A model generated the notes under the pieces. It was not told the DNA's origin, made no database searches, and saw only the letters and a list, made by a program, of their open reading frames with translations. A program made the translations under genes and the position numbers. From NCBI GenBank assembly GCA_016192455.1, contig JACPUC010000026.1, forward strand, positions 62,001 through 126,000: 64,000 bases of DNA, written 5' to 3'. Below are positions 35,379-44,185 of this stretch, one piece after another. Within the stretch, counting starts at the first letter, position 1. Each line of letters opens with the position of its first letter. This DNA comes from Candidatus Tectimicrobiota bacterium (lineage in GTDB: Bacteria; JACPUC01).

Positions 35379-36002
35379 ATGAGCGCGAGGCGCGTCATCA
35401 CCCTGCGCGAGTATACCGACTACCTCTGACCCTGGTGCAACAACTCAGCAGTTCGGCTGCAGAAGATCGCCCAGGAATTCGGGGAGCGGGTTGACGTGGA
35501 GCCGCGCAGCTTCCTGCTGCGTCCGGAGCCGGATGCCACTGCCACCTTCACCTCGTACCGGGACATGCACTGGCGGCAGGCCCAAGCCCAGGAAGAGGCC
35601 GGGGAGTTCACCATCCCCAGCATCGGCACCCCTCTCCCCAGCGGCAGCTTCCCGGGGCAAGAGGCGGCAAAGGCCGCCAAACACCAGGGAACTGCGCTGT
35701 TCCGGGCCTACCATGCGCGCCTCTTTAAGGCGTTCTTCCAGGAGCATCGCAACCTCACCGAGCGCGCCGTTCTTGAAGAGCTGGCCGCCGAGGTCGGCCT
35801 TGATCTCGAACTTTTCCGCGCCGATCTGCAATCGGGCGCCTGCCGCGAAGAGGTCATCGCCGACCACCTCGAAGCCGTCAGCCGCTATGGGATCACCGGA
35901 ATCCCCACCGTCATCGTTGACGGCAAAGAGGCCATCGTCGGAGCCGTGCCGACAGAGGTGTATCGCAGCGTCATTACGCGCCTCCTCGAGGCGCAGCCCT
36001 GA
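35379..36002 (+). CDS. DsbA-family (FrnE-like) thiol oxidoreductase selenoprotein
   Basis: Read through the UGA at 35427-35429 as selenocysteine, this is a single 207-residue protein of the DsbA/FrnE-like 2-hydroxychromene-2-carboxylate isomerase-type fold. It starts MSARRVITLREYTDYL, then Sec17-PW-Cys20-NNSAVRLQK: a Sec-x-x-Cys active site where cysteine homologues have CPWC. The frame then continues normally through GERVDVEPRSFLLRPEP, an all-helical insertion (HARLFKAFFQEHRNLTERAV) and the cis-proline region GITGIPTVIVDGKEAIVGA. GAGG lies 7 bases before the ATG, well placed. No signal peptide is evident, so it acts in the cytoplasm. A conventional call would start at 35496 and lose the active site. 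Confidence 0.93.
35431..35475 (+). promoter_or_regulatory. SECIS-like hairpin of the DsbA-family gene
   Basis: CAGC (35446-35449) pairs with GCTG (35456-35459) around AGTTCG, or GCAG (35448-35451) with CTGC (35457-35460). CCTGG (35431-35435) and CCAGG (35471-35475) can close a lower stem. In the first pairing the loop starts 21 bases after the UGA and carries G in its second position, as required of a bacterial SECIS. Confidence 0.6.
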
Positions 36003-36138
36003 CGGAGGCGCCCGGCGAACCCGGCCGGGCCGGCGGGGCCGGCGCTGCCGACCTCCGTGGGTCGCCAAGAGCGACGCCCCGGCGCAGGGGACCGCGGCGG
36101 CGGGGCGTGCGCACCGCCCGCCCGGCGCCGGCACGACG

Positions 36139-37413
36139 ATGTCCCCCCTCGCGACGCCCACATCCTCCCTGCGCTCTCTGGCCGAAAGGATTGTCGCCGT
36201 GGACGACGTGTACGCCACCAAGGTCTCGTACGCCTGGGAGGATCGCCAGGCGTGGCTGGAGCTGCCGTTTCCCCTGACGGAGTACGAGCGGCGCGTGCGG
36301 GCGGTGCAGGCCGGGATTCGAAAGCGCGGCCTGGCGGCGCTGCTGGTCTACAACGCTCCGGGACGCACCGGCGAAATCCGCTACCTCACCAACTTCAACA
36401 GCTTCTTCGGCATCTCGGTGCTCATCATGCCGCCGGAGGGGGATCTCACCATCGTCAGCAACGCCTGCTTCCACGGCGAGCCGATGCACACCGAGGTGTG
36501 GAAGACCTGGGTGCGCGATTTCCGCCACGCGCACTTCAGCATCCCCGTGGCGAAACCGGGATCGGTGGCGGACCTGCTGGTCGAGGCGCTGCGCGAGCGT
36601 AAGCTCGAAGGGGGGCGCCTCGGTCTGGCGGGGTACGCCTGGTGGCCGATGGTCCTGCACCAGCGCGTCAGCGAGGCGCTGCCGGGGTTCCGCGTCGAGC
36701 CGGCCGAGGACCTCGTCCTCGAGGTGAAGAAGATCAAGAGCCCGCTCGAGGTCGAGGTCATGCGCCGCCTCGCCTGGATCGGCGATCGCGGCCTGGAGGC
36801 GGGGTTTCGGACGGTGCGGCCGGGGGTGAGCGAACTCGACGTCTGCGCCGAGGTGCACCACGCCCTCATCAAGTCGGGAGCCGAGGAGGTGGGGGGGGAG
36901 ATCGTCGTCGTTGGCGGGCCGCGGGCCGGCTTCAAGCACGTCTGGCCGACGACGCGCACGTTCCAGGACGGCGACATGGTCTTCATCGACCTGAAGGCGG
37001 TCTACCAGGGCTACTGGTGCGACATCGCTCGCAGCTTCGCCGTGGGCACGCCCTCCGCCGAGGCGAAGAAGCTCCTCGACCTCTGCGTCCGCCTCGCTGA
37101 TGAAACGTTGCGGCGGGTGAAACCCGGTGTCGAGGTGGGCTCGCTCTACACCGTGCCGCAGACCCTGGCCGATGAGGCGGGGATCGGCCACCGCTTCTTC
37201 CCCACCGGCCTGGGGCACGGCACCGGCACGGCGCGCGCCGAACCCCCCTTCCTGCACGTGGGCAGCACGCTGCCGTTCGAGGAGAACATGGTCTTCTCGC
37301 TAGAGCCAGCCCTGGCGGTGGAGGGTCTGGGGACGGCGTGCATCGAGGATATGTGCCGGGTCACCGCCGAGGGCGCGGAGCGCATGTCGGTGTTCGAGCG
37401 CGTGCTCTGGTGA
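36139..37413 (+). CDS. M24-family (creatinase/Xaa-Pro peptidase-like) metallohydrolase
   Basis: A 424-residue pita-bread fold enzyme. The N-terminal creatinase-like domain begins after residue 20 and holds LLVYNAPGRTGEIRYLTNFN. Catalytic metal ligands appear as FIDLKAVYQGYWCDIARSF (two Asp), GLGHGTG (His), FSLEPAL (Glu) and IEDMC (Glu). It may cleave X-Pro peptides or a C-N bond in a small molecule, as creatinase does; the catabolic neighbours favour the latter. The start at 36139 is preceded by ACGACG and no strong ribosome site; it begins about 136 bases after the DsbA-like gene. Confidence 0.88.
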   Translation: MSPLATPTSSLRSLAERIVAVDDVYATKVSYAWEDRQAWLELPFPLTEYERRVRAVQAGIRKRGLAALLVYNAPGRTGEIRYLTNFNSFFGISVLIMPPEGDLTIVSNACFHGEPMHTEVWKTWVRDFRHAHFSIPVAKPGSVADLLVEALRERKLEGGRLGLAGYAWWPMVLHQRVSEALPGFRVEPAEDLVLEVKKIKSPLEVEVMRRLAWIGDRGLEAGFRTVRPGVSELDVCAEVHHALIKSGAEEVGGEIVVVGGPRAGFKHVWPTTRTFQDGDMVFIDLKAVYQGYWCDIARSFAVGTPSAEAKKLLDLCVRLADETLRRVKPGVEVGSLYTVPQTLADEAGIGHRFFPTGLGHGTGTARAEPPFLHVGSTLPFEENMVFSLEPALAVEGLGTACIEDMCRVTAEGAERMSVFERVLW

Positions 37414-37510
37414 GCGCCGGCCGGCGGCGGGGGCCGGCGCGGAGCCAGGGGGAACGACGCCGCGCGGCGCAGGATCGGCCCGAACGGTCGGGCTGTGCGG
37501 GAGGGAGAGG

Positions 37511-39070
37511 ATGCAGGCGCAGGTTGTGCGCGGCAGGCGGGGCGCCGTCTCCTCCGGGCATCACCTGGCGAGCTTCGAGGCGGCCCGCATCCTGCGCCAG
37601 GGCGGCAATGCCGTCGATGCGGCGGTGACGGCGGCGTCGGTGCTGGCGGTGGTCCTGCCGCACGCCTGCGGCCTGGGCAGCGATGCCTTCCTGCTCATCT
37701 ACGAGGCGGCGTCGCAGAGAGTGCACGCGCTGAACGCCAGCGGGCAGTCACCCCAGGGAGCGGACGTAGCGCGGTTCGCCCGCGGCATCCCCCGACATGG
37801 CCTCGCGGCGGCGACCGTCCCCGGCATGGTCTCCGGTTGGCAGGCGGCCCTGCGGCGGTTCGGCACGCGCAGCCTGCGGGAGGTCCTCGAACCCGCCATC
37901 GGTTACGCCGCCGAGGGGTTCCCGGTCCACGACAAGCTGGCGCAGATCTTCGCCGATATGGCCCCCGCCCTGGAGCAGGATGCCGGGGCCCGCGAAGTCT
38001 TTCTGCCGCAAGGGAAGCCACCCGCCGCGGGAGAAATCCTGCGGCAACCCGATCTGGCGGCGTCACTGCGACGCCTCGCCGACAAGGGGAGCGAGGCCTT
38101 CTATCGCGGCGACCTGGCGCGGCGTCTCGTGGCCCACAGCCGCGAGCACGGCGGCCTGTTCACGGAGGAGGACCTGGCGCGCCACGAGCCGATTTGGCAG
38201 GAACCCTTGCGCGCCTCGTTTTGCGGCTCCGAGGTTCTCACCATGCCGCCGAACTCCTACGGTCTGACGCTGCTGCTGCAGCTCCTCGCGCTCGAGGCGG
38301 GGGGCATCGCCGCCTGCGACCCCGACGGGGCTGCGTTTCTGCGCCTTGGCATGGCGGCGCGGGAGCAGGCGTACCGCAGCGGCGCGCCCGCCATCGCTGA
38401 TCCCACAGTCGGCGAGCCGGCGGCGCGGGAGCTGCTGGCGGGCCTCCTCAAGGGGGTGAAGGTTCCCCCGTCCGGCGGCAGGGCCGGAGATGGGCGCGCG
38501 GGAGGGGCGGCGGAGGGAACGGATACGTCCAACGTCCTCGTCATGGACGCGCAGGGGAACGCCGTCTCGCTCATCCAGAGCGTCTTCCATCCGTTCGGCT
38601 GCTGTGTCGTTCCGCGCGCAACCGGTGTAGTTCTGAACAACCGTATGCTCGGGTTCCGCCTCGAAGAGGGTCATCCCAATCGCCTTGCGCCGGGCAAGCG
38701 GCCGGCGCACACGCTGACGCCGGTGATGGTGCTGCGAGACGGCCGTCCCTCCATGGTCTGCGGGACACCCGGCGGACCGGGCCAGACCGCCACGCTGGCC
38801 CAGTTCCTGACGCGGCTCCTCGCCTATGGGCAACCCCTGGGCGAGGCAGCGAGCGCCCCCCGCTGGTCCGTAGCCCCGGGAGGAGGCTTCGTCATCGAGG
38901 AGAGCGTGGCGCCGCAGGTGCTGGCGGAGCTTCAAAAAGCGGACCCAACCCTGAAGGCGGCGCCGGCCGGAGGTCAACCGTTCGGCTCGCTGAAGGCGGT
39001 GCAGCGCGAAGGGGCCGGGTTCATCGCCGTCGCCGATTTCCGCCGCGACGCCGCTGCCGCGGCCCTCTAA
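37511..39070 (+). CDS. ggt: Gamma-glutamyltransferase
   Basis: A 519-residue Ntn-hydrolase that hydrolyses or transfers gamma-glutamyl groups. The proenzyme self-cleaves before the threonine in EGTDTSNVLVMDAQGNAVSL, giving a large and a small subunit. Large-subunit features include AVSSGHHLASFEAARILRQG and GLGSDAFLL; the small subunit has HTLTPVMVLRDGRPSMVCG and GTPGGPGQ. No signal peptide is evident, so it is probably cytoplasmic, unlike periplasmic E. coli Ggt. GGAGG lies 6 bases before the start. It sits between the M24 gene and a PLP enzyme, suggesting amide or peptide catabolism. Confidence 0.9.
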   Translation: MQAQVVRGRRGAVSSGHHLASFEAARILRQGGNAVDAAVTAASVLAVVLPHACGLGSDAFLLIYEAASQRVHALNASGQSPQGADVARFARGIPRHGLAAATVPGMVSGWQAALRRFGTRSLREVLEPAIGYAAEGFPVHDKLAQIFADMAPALEQDAGAREVFLPQGKPPAAGEILRQPDLAASLRRLADKGSEAFYRGDLARRLVAHSREHGGLFTEEDLARHEPIWQEPLRASFCGSEVLTMPPNSYGLTLLLQLLALEAGGIAACDPDGAAFLRLGMAAREQAYRSGAPAIADPTVGEPAARELLAGLLKGVKVPPSGGRAGDGRAGGAAEGTDTSNVLVMDAQGNAVSLIQSVFHPFGCCVVPRATGVVLNNRMLGFRLEEGHPNRLAPGKRPAHTLTPVMVLRDGRPSMVCGTPGGPGQTATLAQFLTRLLAYGQPLGEAASAPRWSVAPGGGFVIEESVAPQVLAELQKADPTLKAAPAGGQPFGSLKAVQREGAGFIAVADFRRDAAAAAL

Positions 39071-39180
39071 TGAAGTGTTTCACGAGTTCGCCAGGAAAAT
39101 CGACCTAGCGCACGCAGCATTGAAATGGGGATTTCTTGTGGCGGATGTCTGCTCCCCCACACCCCCTATCCCAGCGAGCC

Positions 39181-39208
39181 GTAAGGGCGGTTCACGAACC
39201 GCCCCTAC
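39181..39208. repeat. Imperfect 28-bp palindromic element
   Basis: GGGCGGTTC pairs with GAACCGCCC around AC, and the ends GTA/TAC continue the pairing with one mismatch. It is the same element as the perfect palindrome at 55718-55745. Such REP-like palindromes are frequent in many bacterial genomes; this copy is intergenic. Confidence 0.75.
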
Positions 39209-39321
39209 GATTAGGGGAGGCGCGAGGAGGGGCGGCTTCATCGCAGGGAAACTGCTTTAGATTGGAAACGATGTCGCATTGGAGTCAACGAACGTAGACG
39301 AGACGAAGCGAGGATGGTGCA

Positions 39322-40440
39322 ATGGAAAACCACAACCTCCATACCGTCGGTTTGACCGTTGAGGAGATCGACACTCCCGCGCTGCTGCTCGACCTCGATG
39401 CCATGGAGCGGAACCTGGCGGCCATGGCGTCGTTCTTCGCCTCGAAGAAGGCCACTCTGCGCCCGCACACGAAGACCCACAAGGCGCCGATCCTGGCGCA
39501 CCGGCAGATCGCCGCGGGGGCGCGCGGCATCTGCTGCCAGAAGCTGGGCGAGGCGGAGATCATGGCGCAGGGGGGGATCACCGACATCCTCATCACGAAT
39601 GAGATCGTGGGCCGCCAGAAGGTTCGCCGCCTCATGCACCTGGCACGCCAGCTCCGCCACGGGCGGCTGGCGGTCTGCGTCGATCACCCGGCGAACGTCA
39701 ACGAGCTGTCGGAGGCGGTGCAAGCGGCTGGAGTGCGGCTGGACGTCCTGGTGGATGTGAACGTCGGCCAGAACCGCTGCGGCGTCGCCCCGGGGAAGCC
39801 GGCCCTGGAGCTGGCGCGGCAGGTGCTGCGCAGCCCCGGCCTGCGCCTGCGCGGGCTGCAGGGCTACGAAGGCCACTGCATGGTGAAGGAGGACGAGCAG
39901 GAGCGCCGCCACGCGTTCGAGGCCGCGTGGTCCCTGCTGCTGGAGACGAAGCATCTCCTCAAGCGCGAGGGGATCGACTTGGAGGAGATCAGCGCCGGCG
40001 GCACCGGCACCTTCGAGTGGCTGGTCGAGTGCCCGGAGGCCACCGAGGTGCAGGCCGGCTCGTACATCGTCATGGATGCGAAGTACCGCAAGGTCATCGG
40101 CGAGACCCGCTTCGCCTGCGCCCTGAGTGTGCTGAGCACGATCATGAGCACCCCGGATGCGGACTACGCCGTGTGCGATGCCGGCTTCAAGACCATCACG
40201 CACGACCAGGGCATGCCGGAGGTGAAGGGGGTGGCCGGCATCGAGTACTACCTCGGCGGCGACGAGCACGGGCGCCTGCGCTACGTCGATGCCGCGCGGC
40301 GCTTCGAGCTGGGCGAGAAGATCGAGCTGATCGTCAGCCATTGCGACACGACGATCAACCTCTACGACAAGTACTTCGGGGTGCGCAACGGCGTGGTCGA
40401 GGTGGTGTGGGATATTGCCGGGCGCGGCAAGTCCCAGTGA
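39322..40440 (+). CDS. DSD1-type PLP enzyme (D-threonine aldolase/D-serine dehydratase family)
   Basis: A 372-residue fold-type III PLP enzyme with an alanine-racemase N-terminal barrel. The lysine is in LRPHTKTHKAPI, and the C-terminal domain carries the zinc-binding HC pair in SHCDTTINLYD, both typical of D-threonine aldolase and D-serine dehydratase (DSD1). LVDVNVGQNRCGVAPG and ISAGGTGTFEW support it. It cleaves or deaminates D-hydroxyamino acids using metal and PLP; the precise substrate is not settled. GAGG lies 8 bases before the start. Context: peptide and amino-acid catabolism genes on both sides. Confidence 0.92.
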   Translation: MENHNLHTVGLTVEEIDTPALLLDLDAMERNLAAMASFFASKKATLRPHTKTHKAPILAHRQIAAGARGICCQKLGEAEIMAQGGITDILITNEIVGRQKVRRLMHLARQLRHGRLAVCVDHPANVNELSEAVQAAGVRLDVLVDVNVGQNRCGVAPGKPALELARQVLRSPGLRLRGLQGYEGHCMVKEDEQERRHAFEAAWSLLLETKHLLKREGIDLEEISAGGTGTFEWLVECPEATEVQAGSYIVMDAKYRKVIGETRFACALSVLSTIMSTPDADYAVCDAGFKTITHDQGMPEVKGVAGIEYYLGGDEHGRLRYVDAARRFELGEKIELIVSHCDTTINLYDKYFGVRNGVVEVVWDIAGRGKSQ

Positions 40441-40522
40441 GGCGGGGAGGGCCCATTCCCCCGCCACGTCCGCGCGAGGCCCGGTGACTGTTTCCCAACC
40501 AATCGCAGCGGTGAGGTGGAGC

Positions 40523-41602
40523 ATGAGCGCAATGAAACGGAGAAGCCATCGAACGGCGAGTGACAACCGGCGTCGCGGCGGGGTGGGCGGCGCGCCGGCG
40601 ACGCTGCTGTTCGTCTGCCTGCTGATCGCCCTGGTGCTGGGGTTGGCGAGGCGTGCGCTGGCGGAACCCATCACCATCCGCGTCGCCGGCGGCGTCGTTC
40701 CCGGCGTCATGACGCCCGTGGTGATGGAGCTGAAGCAGCAGCTCACACATTACGGCAAGTCGTACGTCACCGAGGTCTCCTACTTCCGCGGCTCCTCGCC
40801 GCAGATCCAGGCGCTGGCGGCCAAGCAGCTCGATCTCGGTTACCTCGCCTTCGGCAGCTTCCCCTCGGCGATCCTCAATGCGAAGCTCGACCTCGAAATC
40901 GTCGCCGACTTCATCCAGGAGGGGCCCGAGGGACACTTCTCCGCCGTGCGCGCCGTGCGGGCGGATTCCGGCATCACGAAGGTGGAGGACCTGCGCGGTA
41001 AGAGGATCGGCATCATCGCCTTCGGCACGGGGAACGACCTCGGCAACCGCGCCATGCTGAAGCGTCACGGCCTCGAGTTCGGCAAGGACTACACGATGGT
41101 CGAGGTGCAGCCGCCCAACATGGGAGCCATGCTGCGGGAGGGGAAGATCGATCTCGCCTGGCTGACGACGCCCTTCTGGTTCATCGAGGAGCGCAAGGGG
41201 GGCCTGCGCAAGCTCTTTGACGGCGTCGATGCCATGGGGCCGACGCAGGTGCTGGTGATGGTCGGGCGCAAAGAGTTCCTCGCAGCCAACAAGGCGGCCG
41301 TGCAGGATTTCTTCGAGGACTACCTGCGCGGGCTGCGCTACGCGCTCGATCCGAAGAACCGCGAGGAGCTGCTCGAACTCGTGTCGCGGCTCGGCAAGCG
41401 CCCCAAGGAAGCGTTCGCCTCCTGGGTGTTCACCAAGCGCGACTACTACCGTGATCGCGACGGCATCCCCAACATCAAAGCCTTGCAGGCGAACATCGAC
41501 TTGCTGACGGAGGTGGGCCTCATCAAGACGAAGTTCGACGTCAGCCGGTACGTCAACCTCTCCTACATCAAGGAGGCGGCCGGGCGGCTGGGGAAGCCGT
41601 GA
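40523..41602 (+). CDS. ABC substrate-binding protein, SsuA/NMT1-like (copy 2)
   Basis: A 359-residue exported binding protein. The N-terminus is a charged stretch followed by a long hydrophobic signal (TLLFVCLLIALVLGLARRAL), and the mature part begins EPITIRVAGGVVPG. Family motifs include DLRGKRIGIIAFGTGNDLG and PPNMGAMLREGKIDLAWLTT. GAGG lies 6 bases before the ATG at 40523. Unlike the operon at the window start, no ABC permease or ATPase adjoins it, so transport partners must be elsewhere. An amidohydrolase gene follows 189 bases downstream. Confidence 0.9.
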   Translation: MSAMKRRSHRTASDNRRRGGVGGAPATLLFVCLLIALVLGLARRALAEPITIRVAGGVVPGVMTPVVMELKQQLTHYGKSYVTEVSYFRGSSPQIQALAAKQLDLGYLAFGSFPSAILNAKLDLEIVADFIQEGPEGHFSAVRAVRADSGITKVEDLRGKRIGIIAFGTGNDLGNRAMLKRHGLEFGKDYTMVEVQPPNMGAMLREGKIDLAWLTTPFWFIEERKGGLRKLFDGVDAMGPTQVLVMVGRKEFLAANKAAVQDFFEDYLRGLRYALDPKNREELLELVSRLGKRPKEAFASWVFTKRDYYRDRDGIPNIKALQANIDLLTEVGLIKTKFDVSRYVNLSYIKEAAGRLGKP

Positions 41603-41791
41603 CGCGCGGGCCGCGGGGAGACAGGGCGGCGTGTCGGGGGTGAGCCTGAGGGGGAGCTGCGTCTCGATGAGTCTGCTGCGGCGCCAGCGGCGCCCGAAGG
41701 CAACGCCTGGAGCGGAAGCGCGGCGCGCCGGGATCAACGCCTGGGCCGTCTCGGCGGCACGCCGCCGCCCCGAGCCGAAGGGGGATTTCGT

Positions 41792-43528
41792 GTGAGGAAC
41801 CAGCCGCGGCGCGGCGACGGCGCTGATCTCATCCTGCGCCACGGCACGATCATCACGATGGTTCCGGGGGCGCCGCACGGCGAGGCGCTGGCCGTCAGCG
41901 GCACGAGCATCCTCGCGGTGGGGAGCAACGCCGACATCGACCCCCTGGCGCGACCGATGACGCGCGTCATCGATCTCCGCGGCCGCACCGTCATCCCCGG
42001 CCTCATCGACGCCCATGCCCACCTCGACCGCGAGGGCTTGCGAGACCTCTTCCCCTCACTGGCGGGAATCAGGAGCATCCCGGAGCTGCAGGCGCGCCTC
42101 GCCCAGCTTGCCGCCTCGCGCCCGCCCGGCGAATGGATCGTCACCATGCCGCTGGGCGACCCGCCGCACTACTTCAACCCTCCGCACGGCCTCGCCGAGC
42201 GCCGCTGGCCGACGCGCTGGGACCTCGACGCGGCGGCGCCCGACCATCCGGTCTACATCCGGGCGCCGTGGGGGTTCTGGCACCGGCCGCCGATCGTCTC
42301 CATCGCCAACAGCCGGGCGCTGGAGCTGGCCGGAGTCACGGCGCGGACGAAACCGTCCCTCTCCAGCATCACCATCGAGGTCGACGAGCGCCGCGGCGAG
42401 CCGACCGGCATCTTCCGCGAGGCGCACTACTTCCCCCTGGTCGAACTAGCGCTCTTCCCGATGCTGCCGCGCTTCACGCCGGATGACCGGGTGGAAGGCC
42501 TGCGGCGCGGCATGGCGCGATACGCCGCCCTCGGCATCACCAGCACCTACGAGGGGCATGGGCTGGCGCCGGAGATTCTCGACGCCTACCGCCGGCTGGC
42601 CCCCGCCGACATGCAGGTGCGCTGCCACCTCGTGCAGTCGGCGCCGTGGGACTCCGCCTCCGAGGCGGAGCGCTTCTGCCGCGACAGCGGCGGTCGCCTC
42701 GACGACCTCAGCGCGGCGAACCCCTGGCTCCACCTCGACGGCATCTTCCTGTCGCTCGTCGGCAACCGGGAGCTGAACGAGGCGCTGCGCTGCTACCTCC
42801 CCTATACCGGCTGGGCCGGGTTCCTCCCCCAGGCGTTCGATGAGGCGGAGTACGGGGCGTGCGCCCGCCTCGCCATGCGGCACGGCATGCGCTTGAACAC
42901 CATCGACGGCTGGAAGTCCGACCGCATCGTCGACATCTGGGCGCGGCTGGCGGCGGACTACCCGGCGGCACGGCGCCGCCGCCACGTCGTCGAGCATCTG
43001 CGCCGGCCATCGGTGCAGACCCTGCGCACCATGAAGGCCAATGGGATGATCGCCACCACCGAGCCTTACGGCTACCTGTGGAAGAACGCCGATCAATACC
43101 CCTCGCTGCCCGAGGCGGAGCAGGAGATCGTCCCCCACCGCTCGCTGCTCGAGCACGGCATCCCGTTCGCCCTGGAGACCGACAACTGCCCGCCCAACCC
43201 CTTCGCCATCATGTGGAGCGCGGTGACGCGCGTCGAGCGCACGAGCGGCGCGGTCCTCGGTCCGCGGCAATGCATCTCGCCGTTCGAGGCGCTCGCCGCC
43301 ATGACTGTCGGCGGCGCGCTCCTCTGCGGCAGGGAGGAGCGTCTCGGCGCCCTGGCCCCCGGCAAGCTGGCGGACATGGTGGTGCTCGAGGAGAACCCCC
43401 TTGCCATCCCAGCCGACGAGCTCCGCCACCTGCAGCCGGTGCTGACGCTGGTCGGCGGCAGGGTGGTGTACGCCGCGCCTGGGGATGAGCCGGGGCTTGG
43501 AGAAGGCGGCGGCTTCAGCGCTGCCTGA
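41792..43528 (+). CDS. Amidohydrolase family protein, YtcJ-like (copy 2)
   Basis: A 578-residue amidohydrolase-3/YtcJ enzyme, the same length as copy 1 at 3711-5447 and similar along its full extent. It has VIPGLIDAHAHLDREG with the HxH pair, DHPVYIRAPWGFWHRPPIVS, PYTGWAGFLPQAF and ETDNCPPNPFAIMWSAVTR. The start is GTG at 41792 with AAGGGGGA 7 bases upstream. It follows the binding protein gene, repeating the arrangement of copy 1. Substrate unknown. Confidence 0.92.
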   Translation: MRNQPRRGDGADLILRHGTIITMVPGAPHGEALAVSGTSILAVGSNADIDPLARPMTRVIDLRGRTVIPGLIDAHAHLDREGLRDLFPSLAGIRSIPELQARLAQLAASRPPGEWIVTMPLGDPPHYFNPPHGLAERRWPTRWDLDAAAPDHPVYIRAPWGFWHRPPIVSIANSRALELAGVTARTKPSLSSITIEVDERRGEPTGIFREAHYFPLVELALFPMLPRFTPDDRVEGLRRGMARYAALGITSTYEGHGLAPEILDAYRRLAPADMQVRCHLVQSAPWDSASEAERFCRDSGGRLDDLSAANPWLHLDGIFLSLVGNRELNEALRCYLPYTGWAGFLPQAFDEAEYGACARLAMRHGMRLNTIDGWKSDRIVDIWARLAADYPAARRRRHVVEHLRRPSVQTLRTMKANGMIATTEPYGYLWKNADQYPSLPEAEQEIVPHRSLLEHGIPFALETDNCPPNPFAIMWSAVTRVERTSGAVLGPRQCISPFEALAAMTVGGALLCGREERLGALAPGKLADMVVLEENPLAIPADELRHLQPVLTLVGGRVVYAAPGDEPGLGEGGGFSAA

Positions 43529-43547
43529 CGGAAGGCGAGGAAACGGG

Positions 43548-43958
43548 ATGGAGCTACATCGAGCGCGGGAGTTCCTGAGAGCGAACCATCGCGCCGTCTT
43601 GACGACGCGGCGGCGCGACGGCGGGGTGCAGTCCTCGCCGGTGGTGGCGGGGGTGGATGCCGAGGGGCGGGCCATCGTCAGCAGCCGCGAGACCGCCTAC
43701 AAGACGCGCAACCTGCGCCGCGATCCGCGCGCCACGCTGTGCGTCTTCAACGACGCCTTCCTCGGGGCGTGGCTGCAAGTGGACGGCACGGCGGAGGTGG
43801 TCTCCCTTCCCGAGGCGATGGAACTCCTCGTCGACTACTACCGGCGGCTGAAGGGGGAGCACCCCGATTGGCAGGACTACCGGCGGGCGATGGAGCGGGA
43901 AGGGCGCGTCCTCCTGCGCATCACCATGGAGCGCGCCGGCCCCGACCGCAGCGGGTGA
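43548..43958 (+). CDS. PPOX-class (pyridoxamine-phosphate-oxidase-like) flavin-binding protein
   Basis: A 136-residue split-barrel protein of the F420/FMN-dependent PPOX group. It begins ELHRAREFLRANHRAVLTTR, followed by GGVQSSPVVAGVDAEGRAIV and YKTRNLRRDPRATLCVFND, all characteristic. Members often reduce or bind F420 or FMN. It starts 19 bases after the amidohydrolase stop, so it is co-transcribed. Which cofactor it uses cannot be told. Confidence 0.88.
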   Translation: MELHRAREFLRANHRAVLTTRRRDGGVQSSPVVAGVDAEGRAIVSSRETAYKTRNLRRDPRATLCVFNDAFLGAWLQVDGTAEVVSLPEAMELLVDYYRRLKGEHPDWQDYRRAMEREGRVLLRITMERAGPDRSG

Positions 43959-44025
43959 AGGCTGGTTTCGTCTCTGGAACAGGAGCCGGGCGGGGGAACC
44001 GTGTCCCCCCGCGCCTCCCATTAAG

Positions 44026-44046
44026 GCGAGCTGCTACGCAGCTCGC
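44026..44046. repeat. Perfect hairpin between convergent genes
   Basis: GCGAGCTGC and GCAGCTCGC pair perfectly around TAC. It lies between the stop of the PPOX gene and the stop of the nitrilase gene, so it could terminate both, though no T-run follows. Confidence 0.55.
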
Positions 44047-44185
44047 GGGAGTAAGGGAGATGCAACCTTGAGACGGCCCTGTACACCTTCCTCCTATGAC
44101 AGGTCGCAGGCCCTCACGGGGTAGCAACCTCCTCCGAACCCACCCGCCTGTCAGCGCCTCTCCTGAATGAACGCCTGAGATCACC

